A DNA stretch of 5,140 bases from Clostridia bacterium (GTDB taxonomy: Bacteria; Bacillota; Clostridia; Oscillospirales; Acutalibacteraceae): positions 1-5,140 of the forward strand of contig JAGBSU010000083.1 of assembly GCA_017631705.1 (NCBI GenBank), written 5' to 3'. Every line of letters starts with the position of its first letter. Position 1 is the stretch's first letter. The translations under genes and the position numbers were made by a program. Below, piece by piece: positions 1-5,140 of the stretch. The notes under the pieces were generated by a model. That model did not search any database. It saw only the letters and a program-made list of their open reading frames with translations, and was not told where the DNA came from.

Positions 1-306
1 GAATTCGAACGTTTGTTGGAAGCCGATATTGCCAAAACCGTACAAGGCGAAACGTTGGCACGCTTGATTGTTGCTGCGCTCAGCGGCGAAGAACCGGCAA
101 ACTATACCGCCGAAGTAGCGGAAGTCACCGAAGGCCTCAAAGGCGAACTCGCCGAAAAGATTCGTGCCGGTCTTGAAATCAAAGCCAATCCGTTGGTGCG
201 TGTCGGTTTCAAATTAGCGGCAAAAGACGGCTCGGGTTACTTCGATTGTTCCGACGAAGAACTCGAAAAAATGGTCGCTCCGTTTTTTCCTGAACTCATC
301 ATATAA
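1..306 (+). CDS. atpE: V/A-type ATPase subunit E, C-terminal part (5' end cut by window)
   Basis: Subunit E is a peripheral-stalk protein: it anchors the top of the A3B3 head to membrane subunit I so that the head does not turn with the rotor. The frame is open from base 1 and gives 101 residues before a TAA stop; the true start is upstream, as the family is usually around 200 residues. The visible part matches the C-terminal globular domain: an amphipathic helix (LLEADIAKTVQGE), then a strand and turn with VGFKLAAKDGSGYFD at about residues 68-82, and an acidic final helix ending in PFFPELII. The GF-L--KDGSGY-D pattern is what I know from bacterial E subunits of this operon type. Identification also rests on its place directly upstream of DUF2764 and atpA. 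The long N-terminal coiled coil that would pair with a G-type subunit is not in the window. No oddity is seen. Confidence 0.85.
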   Translation, partial: EFERLLEADIAKTVQGETLARLIVAALSGEEPANYTAEVAEVTEGLKGELAEKIRAGLEIKANPLVRVGFKLAAKDGSGYFDCSDEELEKMVAPFFPELII

Positions 307-308
307 GT

Positions 309-313
309 GAGGG
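309..313 (+). promoter_or_regulatory. Ribosome binding site of the DUF2764 gene
   Basis: GAGGG lies 7 bases before the ATG at 321, in the 14-base gap after the atpE stop. It is a reasonable Shine-Dalgarno match and fixes this ATG as the start. No other in-frame start with a comparable site is nearby. Confidence 0.6.
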
Positions 314-320
314 AATATCC

Positions 321-848
321 ATGGCATATTATTATTTAATTTCAAGTTTGCCAATGCTCAAAGCAGACGGCAGTATGCCGCTTTCGTACGACCAATTTCT
401 CATACTGTGCCGTGATGTGTTAGGCGATGCCAAATACGCATTACTCAAAGACTTGTCGCTGTCGTCAGTTGATGGTCCTCTGGTTAAGGAATGGGCCAAA
501 TACTACGGCTTACTTCACGAGGAATTAACCTATCAACGTAACGTGCGCTTGGGTCGTAAAACGGCAGCACCGTCGTATCGTGAAGAGAGCATTGTAAAAC
601 TGGTTTCGGCAGCCATGAACCATAAAAACCCACTCGCCGCCGAAGAAATGTTACTGGCATGGCAATTCGAAAAATTGGACGAGCTTGTCGGCATCCATTA
701 TTTTGACGATTATGCGCTGATAGGCTATGCGCTAAAACTCAAATTATTAGAACGAAAACAATCATTTATAAAAGAAGACGGCAAAGCGGAATTCGGTCGC
801 ATTGTCGGCAATTTAGAACATCAAATCATGAGCATGGAACAGGAGTGA
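321..848 (+). CDS. DUF2764 family protein, putative V-type ATPase accessory or coupling subunit
   Basis: Function is not established. The 175-residue protein is soluble by appearance, with no signal peptide or membrane segment, and is probably mostly helical. It begins with the YYYLISSLP motif (residues 3-11), the hallmark start of the DUF2764 family as I know it. A central block EWAKYYGLLHEEL...RNVRLGRK (residues 57-80) and a C-terminal block AEEMLLAWQFEKLDEL..HYFDDYALIGYALKLKLLER (residues 107-145) also fit the family. Homologues sit between the E and A genes in V-type ATPase operons of Chlamydiae, spirochaetes and Bacteroidetes. The stop is only 4 bases before atpA, so it is very likely co-translated with it. 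At 175 residues it is on the short side of the family as I remember it. Because no C or F gene is recognisable, I infer that it may be a divergent shaft-to-ring connector (C/d-like) or another stalk part. An assembly factor is the alternative. Family membership is fairly sure; the role is inference. Confidence 0.8.
   Translation: MAYYYLISSLPMLKADGSMPLSYDQFLILCRDVLGDAKYALLKDLSLSSVDGPLVKEWAKYYGLLHEELTYQRNVRLGRKTAAPSYREESIVKLVSAAMNHKNPLAAEEMLLAWQFEKLDELVGIHYFDDYALIGYALKLKLLERKQSFIKEDGKAEFGRIVGNLEHQIMSMEQE
841..845 (+). promoter_or_regulatory. Ribosome binding site of atpA, inside the end of the DUF2764 gene
   Basis: AGGAG lies 7 bases before the ATG at 853 and is contained in the last codons of the upstream gene, whose TGA stop is at 846-848. 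Ribosomes finishing DUF2764 would therefore clear or occupy this site, which suggests translational coupling of the two genes. Confidence 0.7.
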
Positions 849-852
849 AACG

Positions 853-2583
853 ATGAGTTATGTAACCGGAAAAACAACCGGCGTTAACGGCAACTTGGTT
901 TCCGTTTTAATCGACGGTTCGATTAAAAAGAACGAAGTTGGCTTTATACTGGTAGGAGATAAACGGCTCAAAGGCGAAGTGATTCGTATAAACGACGGCA
1001 TCGCCGATATGCAAATTTACGAAATGACCGAGGGTATCAAAGTCGGTGATACGGTGGAATTCACCGGCGAACTAATGAGTGTGGAATTAGGTCCCGGTTT
1101 GCTCACACAAGTGTATGATGGATTGCAAAATCCGTTGCCCAACTTGGCAGAAAAATGCGGATACTTCCTCGAACGCGGTGAATATCTTAATCCTATTCCC
1201 GATAAAGACTGGGAATTCACACCGAAAGTTGCGGTAGGGGATATTGTTCGTCCTGCCGATGCTATCGGCACCGTTCCCGAAGGTATCTTTAACCACGAAA
1301 TCATGGTACCGTTTGATTTAAGCTATGAGGATTGGACGGTAGAATCCATTGTTCCCAAGGGGATTTACAACGTTCGAGACGAAATCGCGGTTATCAAAGA
1401 CCGCAAAGGTAACACGAAATCACTCACCATGGTATTCTCGTGGCCGATTAAAAAACCGATTACTTGCTATTCCGAACGGTTACAACCCGACGAAACGTTG
1501 ATTACCCAAATCCGTTGTATCGATACGTTCCTTCCTGTTGCCAAAGGCGGTACATTCTGCGTGCCCGGTCCGTTCGGTGCCGGCAAAACCGTGTTACAAC
1601 ACATGGAAGCCAAAAACGCAGACGTGGATATTGTTATCATCACCGCTTGCGGTGAACGTGCCGGTGAATTGGTGGAAGTGCTCAAAGAATTCACCGAACT
1701 CACTGACCCGCGAACCGGCAAATCGCTGATGGAACGTACCATCATTATCTGCAACACCTCGTCGATGCCGGTTGCCTCGCGTGAGGCTTCGGTGTATACC
1801 GGTATCACGTTGGCGGAATATTTCCGTCAAATGGGTCTTTCGGTGTTAATGCTTGCTGACTCGACTTCGCGTTGGGCACAAGCCATGCGTGAAATGAGTG
1901 GCCGTTTGGAAGAAATCCCCGGTGACGAAGCTTTCCCGGCGTATTTGGAATCGGTGATTGCCTCGTTCTACGAACGTGCCGGTAAAGTAAAATTACACGA
2001 TGGCAGAATCGCTTCGGTCACCATCGGTGGCACGGTATCTCCCGCCGGCGGTAACTTTGAAGAACCGGTGACCCAAGCTACGCTGAAAGTGGTTGGCGCA
2101 TTCCACGGCCTTTCGCGTGAACGCTCCGACGCGAGAAAATACCCTGCTATTCACCCGATTGATTCGTGGTCGAAATATAACAGCATTGTCGATAATGATA
2201 AAGTTAACGAAGCACGCGGTATCTTAAAACGCAGTATCGAAATCAACCAAATGATGATGGTTATCGGTGAAGAAGGCACCTCGTCCGATGACTATGCGCT
2301 GTACCAAAAAGGCGAATTGCTGGACGCTTCGTATTTGCAACAAAACTCGTTTGACCCGGTCGATGCTGCCTGCGAGCCGGCACGTCAAAAACGAGAATTT
2401 GCCGTGATATACGATATTATTACGCGCCGTTATGCTATCGAAGATAAAAATGAAATTCGCATGTTCTTTAACGAACTTCGCCAAAAACTACTCGACTGGC
2501 ATACCATTGAATTTAATACTAAGGCGTTCGAAGAACACGAAAACGCTATCCGCACGTTTTATATGCAAAAAGTTTGTGAATAA
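853..2583 (+). CDS. atpA: V/A-type ATPase catalytic subunit A
   Basis: Catalytic subunit of the cytoplasmic A3B3 head; three copies alternate with B and carry the ATP sites. The 576 residues are the normal family length. In order: an N-terminal beta-barrel (about 1-70); the long insertion typical of A subunits, including GYFLERG at 103-109 and the V-GDIVRPADAIGTV segment; the nucleotide-binding core; and a helical C-terminal domain. Walker A is GPFGAGKT at 239-246 (Lys245), the GER motif supplies catalytic Glu268 with Arg269, and the Walker B strand LMLAD ends at Asp336, followed by STSRWA. SPAGGNFEEPVT begins at 396, followed by SDARKYPAIHP. The 23-residue spacing from the P-loop lysine to the catalytic glutamate equals that of the Thermus A subunit as I recall it. 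All key residues are present. The P-loop has Ala where vertebrate A subunits have the redox-sensitive Cys. The start is fixed by AGGAG. Coupling to H+ or Na+ cannot be read from this subunit. Confidence 0.98.
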   Translation: MSYVTGKTTGVNGNLVSVLIDGSIKKNEVGFILVGDKRLKGEVIRINDGIADMQIYEMTEGIKVGDTVEFTGELMSVELGPGLLTQVYDGLQNPLPNLAEKCGYFLERGEYLNPIPDKDWEFTPKVAVGDIVRPADAIGTVPEGIFNHEIMVPFDLSYEDWTVESIVPKGIYNVRDEIAVIKDRKGNTKSLTMVFSWPIKKPITCYSERLQPDETLITQIRCIDTFLPVAKGGTFCVPGPFGAGKTVLQHMEAKNADVDIVIITACGERAGELVEVLKEFTELTDPRTGKSLMERTIIICNTSSMPVASREASVYTGITLAEYFRQMGLSVLMLADSTSRWAQAMREMSGRLEEIPGDEAFPAYLESVIASFYERAGKVKLHDGRIASVTIGGTVSPAGGNFEEPVTQATLKVVGAFHGLSRERSDARKYPAIHPIDSWSKYNSIVDNDKVNEARGILKRSIEINQMMMVIGEEGTSSDDYALYQKGELLDASYLQQNSFDPVDAACEPARQKREFAVIYDIITRRYAIEDKNEIRMFFNELRQKLLDWHTIEFNTKAFEEHENAIRTFYMQKVCE

Positions 2584-2589
2584 GGAGGG
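2582..2589 (+). promoter_or_regulatory. Strong ribosome binding site of atpB, overlapping the atpA stop
   Basis: AAGGAGGG starts within the TAA stop of atpA and ends 10 bases before the ATG at 2600. It is the best Shine-Dalgarno match in the window, which fits the need for three B copies per complex. It selects the ATG at 2600 as the start. Confidence 0.75.
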
Positions 2590-2599
2590 AATTTAAGTC

Positions 2600-3895
2600 A
2601 TGCAAAAGATATATACAAAAATCGAATCGATTATTGGCAACGTTGTGACGGTACGTGCAACCGACGTTCGCAACGGTGACTTAGCCCTCGTCGGCAATAG
2701 CTATGCCAATGTTATCAAACTGGATAACGACATGGTCTATTTGCAAGTGTTTGCCGGAACGCAAGGTGTTAGCACCACCGATTCGGTCAAATTCCTCGGC
2801 AGATCGATGATGGTTTCTTATTCCGAACATCTGCTTGGCCGTGTGTTCAATGGTACCGGTGTCCCGCGGGATAACGGCCCGTCTTTGACCGAAAACATGA
2901 TTCCTATCGGTGGTCCTTCGGTCAACCCCGCTAAACGTATTGTTCCAAAAACGATGATTCGTACCGGTATCCCGATGATTGACGTGTTCAACACGTTGGT
3001 AGAAAGCCAAAAATTGCCGATATTCTCGGCTTCGGGTGAACCGTATAACGAACTGTTGGCGCGTATCGCCATGCAAACCGAAGTCGATGTCATTGTACTT
3101 GGCGGCATGGGTCTTAAATACGATGACTATTTGTTCTTCAAAAATACGCTTGAAAAAAGCGGTGCCATGGGCAGAACGGTCATGTTTGTTCATACCGCGT
3201 CCGACCCGACGGTGGAATGTACCTTGGTTCCCGATATGTCGCTCGCTGTGGCGGAAAAATTTGCACTCGACGGTAAAAAAGTATTGGTACTGCTTACCGA
3301 TATGACCAACTATGCCGATGCTCAAAAAGAAACCGCCATCACCATGGAACAAGTTCCGTCTAACCGTGGTTATCCCGGTGATCTTTACAGCTGCTTGGCG
3401 GCTCGTTACGAAAAGGCTGTTGCCTTTGAAGGCGCGGGTTCGGTAACCATTCTTGGTGTTACCACTATGCCCGGTGACGACGTCACGCACCCGGTTCCCG
3501 ATAACACCGGTTACATCACCGAAGGTCAATATTACCTCAAAAACGGCAGAATCGAACCGTTCGGCTCGCTGTCGCGCTTAAAGCAAAACGTTAACGGAAA
3601 AACCCGAAACGACCATCGTGCACTCATGGATTGCATGATTAAACTTTATAGTGCCTACAAGGAAAGCTTGGAGAAAAAATCCATGGGCTTCCTCATGAGC
3701 GAATGGGACGAAAAACTGTTAAAATACGGTAAATTGTTCGAAACCAAATTGATGGACTTGCGTGTCAATATCCCCTTGGAAGAAGCACTTGATTTAGGCT
3801 GGGAAATTTTAGCTGATTGCTTCTTACCCAACGAAACAGGTCTTAAAACTGCCCTCTTACAAGAAAGATGGCCCAAAGACCTGACCCTAACGTGA
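2600..3895 (+). CDS. atpB: V/A-type ATPase non-catalytic subunit B
   Basis: Non-catalytic partner of A in the A3B3 head; it contributes to the A-B interface sites and binds the peripheral stalk. It has 431 residues, within the family range of about 430-480. The N-terminal barrel begins QKIYTKIESIIGN and includes LQVFAGTQGVST. RTGIPMIDVFNTLV leads into LPIFSASGEPYNEL, in which residues 143-150 replace a P-loop: there is no GxxxxGKT, as normal for B. LVLLTDMTNYADA is the strand at about 229-240, and HPVPDNTGYITEGQ lies at 297-310. SLSRLK carries Arg326, which corresponds to the arginine finger that reaches the ATP in neighbouring A. The C-terminal helical domain includes VNIPLEEALDLGWEIL. The wording is closest in my memory to spirochaete and chlamydial B subunits. 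No frameshift or missing residue is seen. The gap to atpA is 16 bases, so expression together with A is expected. Confidence 0.98.
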   Translation: MQKIYTKIESIIGNVVTVRATDVRNGDLALVGNSYANVIKLDNDMVYLQVFAGTQGVSTTDSVKFLGRSMMVSYSEHLLGRVFNGTGVPRDNGPSLTENMIPIGGPSVNPAKRIVPKTMIRTGIPMIDVFNTLVESQKLPIFSASGEPYNELLARIAMQTEVDVIVLGGMGLKYDDYLFFKNTLEKSGAMGRTVMFVHTASDPTVECTLVPDMSLAVAEKFALDGKKVLVLLTDMTNYADAQKETAITMEQVPSNRGYPGDLYSCLAARYEKAVAFEGAGSVTILGVTTMPGDDVTHPVPDNTGYITEGQYYLKNGRIEPFGSLSRLKQNVNGKTRNDHRALMDCMIKLYSAYKESLEKKSMGFLMSEWDEKLLKYGKLFETKLMDLRVNIPLEEALDLGWEILADCFLPNETGLKTALLQERWPKDLTLT

Positions 3896-3896
3896 T

Positions 3897-3903
3897 GGGT
3901 GGG
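3897..3903 (+). promoter_or_regulatory. Weak, non-canonical ribosome binding region of atpD
   Basis: The 14-base gap between atpB and atpD holds only GGGTGGG, followed by TAGCGT and the ATG at 3910. There is no AGGAG-like core. This is clearly the poorest Shine-Dalgarno site of the window and may make atpD depend on ribosomes arriving from atpB. The start itself is supported by the family's N-terminal KLTKNEL motif beginning right after it. Confidence 0.4.
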
Positions 3904-3909
3904 TAGCGT

Positions 3910-4527
3910 ATGGCATCAATTAAACTAACCAAAAACGAACTCAAAAAACAAAAAGACGATTTAAAACAGTTCGAACGGTATCTTCCCACATTGCAACTCA
4001 AAAAACAACAACTGCAACTGGTGATTATGCAGGTCGATGAGGAACTCGAACAAAAGAATCAAGAATACGCGGCGATGGTAAACGGTCTCGACGATTGGGT
4101 AGCGGTGTTTTCCGAAAACTCGCTATTCGCCGAATCACAAAAAATTGAAACACTTGTCAAACCCGATAAAGTGATTTGTACCGATAACAACATCGCCGGT
4201 GTCATTGTTCCTGTGTTCCGTGAACTTACCTTTAAAGACATTTCATACGACGTGGCGGATTATCCGCTGTGGGTAGACGAAGCACTTGTTCGTATGCGTG
4301 AAATAGCAAAGCTTAGAGTACTGCGCCAAACCCTCAAAAAACAAAGCGATTTGTTAAATCGCGAACTGCGGCTCACTTCGCAACGCGTCAATTTGTTCGA
4401 AAAGGTAAAAATCCCCGAAACGAAGGAAAACATCCGTGTTATTGAAATTTACCTCGGCGACCAACAAACCAGTGCGGTTGTCCGTGGCAAAATCGCCAAA
4501 AAGAAAAGGCAGGTGGCAGCCGTATGA
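3910..4527 (+). CDS. atpD: V/A-type ATPase subunit D (central rotor shaft)
   Basis: Subunit D is the central shaft: an antiparallel coiled coil that turns inside A3B3 and passes torque between the head and the membrane ring, usually together with subunit F. The 205 residues are the usual length. The N-terminal helix (about 5-60) starts KLTKNELKKQKDDLKQF and continues YLPTLQLKKQQLQL, the conserved opening of the family. A middle region (about 60-120) forms the exposed part of the shaft. The C-terminal helix (about 122-200) includes LRVLRQTLKKQSDLLNREL, RVNLFEKVKIPETKENI and a basic tail RGKIAKKKRQ. The VNLFEKVKIP stretch is diagnostic. The gene follows atpB by 14 bases and overlaps atpI by 4, so it is part of the same transcript. 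The 12-base CTCAAAAAACAA occurs three times in frame, encoding LKKQ each time; this reflects the coiled-coil composition. No F gene follows or precedes it here. Confidence 0.96.
   Translation: MASIKLTKNELKKQKDDLKQFERYLPTLQLKKQQLQLVIMQVDEELEQKNQEYAAMVNGLDDWVAVFSENSLFAESQKIETLVKPDKVICTDNNIAGVIVPVFRELTFKDISYDVADYPLWVDEALVRMREIAKLRVLRQTLKKQSDLLNRELRLTSQRVNLFEKVKIPETKENIRVIEIYLGDQQTSAVVRGKIAKKKRQVAAV
4511..4516 (+). promoter_or_regulatory. Ribosome binding site of atpI, inside atpD
   Basis: AGGTGG lies 7 bases before the ATG at 4524, within the last codons of atpD. Together with the ATGA overlap of stop and start it supports the start at 4524 rather than the second in-frame ATG at 4536, and points to translational coupling of I to D. 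Confidence 0.55.
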
Positions 4528-5140
4528 TAGAAAGCATGAAAGCCGTCTGCGTTGTCACACGCGCTGCTCAAAAAGATGCCTTGCTTACGGCATTGCGTGA
4601 TTTAGGTGTGCTGCACATTGCCGAAAAGAAAACGGCAAACAGCGTGCTGCTGGAACGGTTTTCAACCATTTCTCGCTTATTGCAAGATTTAAAAGAATAT
4701 GCTTCGGAAGAAACCGAACCGCCGGCACTGCTTTCAGATGAACAGTTTGAAGAACTGTATCAGCAGTCGGTCACCGCGCTTGAACAAAAAGCGAAACTAA
4801 CCGCTTTGCGTACTGAACTGTTACTCGAAAGCGAAAAACTGCGACCGTGGGGTGACTTCGATTCCGAAGTCATCAAGGCATTGCCGAAAAATTTAGACTT
4901 GCATTTTTATCGGTTGGATAAAAAGACCTATAAACAATTAGCACAAGACGAAACAGTACGCTTTATCCGCCTTTCTTCGGTGGAACAAATGGAAACCGTT
5001 GCCGTGATAGGCAAATTGGATAGTTCTGTTAACGCGTTGGAATTTGTTGTTCCCGAAAAAGGTCCCGCACAACTGCAAAAGGAAATCGCTGTTTGTGAAA
5101 GGGAAATTTCTGCTTGTGAAACCACGCTCAAAGAAGCGGC
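4524..5140 (+). CDS. atpI: V/A-type ATPase subunit I, N-terminal part (3' end cut by window)
   Basis: Subunit I (the bacterial counterpart of eukaryotic subunit a) forms the ion half-channels against the proteolipid ring, and its cytoplasmic arm holds the peripheral stalks. The frame is open from the ATG at 4524 to the window end, giving 205 residues without a stop. About 600 residues are expected, so the roughly seven membrane helices are missing and none is seen here. The visible part is the soluble arm: MIESMKAVCVVTRAAQKDALLTAL followed by LGVLHI (residues 27-32), the usual family opening; a charged coiled-coil segment (about 40-105); then RPWGDFDSEVIKAL at 107-120, whose PWGDFD motif is typical of bacterial I subunits. 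After a mixed alpha/beta part (FVVPEKG at 174-180) a second coiled coil begins at about 182. The start overlaps the atpD stop as ATGA. The proteolipid gene atpK would be expected next, outside the window. Ion specificity cannot be told from this part. Confidence 0.92.
   Translation, partial: MIESMKAVCVVTRAAQKDALLTALRDLGVLHIAEKKTANSVLLERFSTISRLLQDLKEYASEETEPPALLSDEQFEELYQQSVTALEQKAKLTALRTELLLESEKLRPWGDFDSEVIKALPKNLDLHFYRLDKKTYKQLAQDETVRFIRLSSVEQMETVAVIGKLDSSVNALEFVVPEKGPAQLQKEIAVCEREISACETTLKEA

Noticed and set aside
1..6. GAATTC at the first base, suggesting a cloned restriction fragment end
   Set aside because: GAATTC recurs at about 789, 1058, 1212 and 1687 as ordinary Glu-Phe or similar codons, and the atpE frame runs through it, so nothing marks it as a cloning junction.
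3023..3052. Apparent loss of the Walker A motif in atpB
   Set aside because: B subunits normally lack a P-loop; SASGEPYN is the expected non-catalytic version, not a defect.
2681..3529. 282-codon open frame on the minus strand opposite atpB
   Set aside because: It lies wholly inside the strongly conserved atpB frame, has an odd His/Arg/Asn/Gly-rich composition, shows no family motif I recognise, and is best explained as a by-product of atpB codon use.
3940..4344. Three copies of CTCAAAAAACAA in atpD (3940-3951, 3997-4008, 4333-4344), each containing AAAAAAC, a possible frameshift heptamer
   Set aside because: All three are read as CTC AAA AAA CAA, so the heptamer is not in the frame needed for -1 slippage. 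The D protein is full length without a shift, and LKKQ repetition is expected in a coiled coil.
4536..4538. Alternative atpI start at the second in-frame ATG
   Set aside because: The ATG at 4524 overlaps the atpD stop in the usual ATGA manner and has AGGTGG 7 bases upstream, which is a better arrangement.

Overview
The window is one continuous, tightly packed, plus-strand gene cluster for a rotary V/A-type ATPase of bacterial type. It covers the 3' end of the subunit E gene, a small gene of the DUF2764 family, full-length catalytic subunit A, full-length subunit B, full-length central-shaft subunit D, and the 5' third or so of membrane subunit I. There is no non-coding stretch longer than 16 bases, and no RNA gene, mobile element, repeat array, promoter or terminator could be supported. 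The operon promoter should lie upstream, and its end (expected: the rest of atpI, then the proteolipid gene atpK) downstream.

Organism: the order E - DUF2764 - A - B - D - I is, from general knowledge, that of Chlamydiae, spirochaetes and Bacteroidetes. It differs from the Thermus/archaeal order, in which recognisable C and F genes precede A. The wording of A and B (P-loop GPFGAGKT; ICNTSSMPVA, RTGIPMIDVFNT and PGDLYS in B) reminds me most of spirochaete (Treponema-like) and then chlamydial proteins, less of Bacteroides. GC content is moderate by eye. A spirochaete, or a member of a neighbouring gut or anaerobe lineage such as the PVC group, is my best guess, not a firm assignment.

How the genes work together: A and B form the A3B3 head that binds and hydrolyses (or makes) ATP. 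D is the central coiled-coil shaft turning inside it. E belongs to the peripheral stalk that holds the head still against subunit I, which carries the ion half-channels in the membrane. Subunits C, F and G, which in Thermus or archaea link shaft to membrane ring, partner D and pair with E, are not recognisable here. The DUF2764 gene sits between E and A, the place held by C and F in the Thermus order, and is the obvious candidate for a divergent coupling subunit.

Gene spacing is 14, 4, 16 and 14 bases, then a 4-base ATGA overlap, so the genes are almost certainly co-transcribed and in part translationally coupled. All ATP-site residues I could check are intact and no gene is broken. This is a known kind of operon, not a new system; the one real unknown is the DUF2764 protein.
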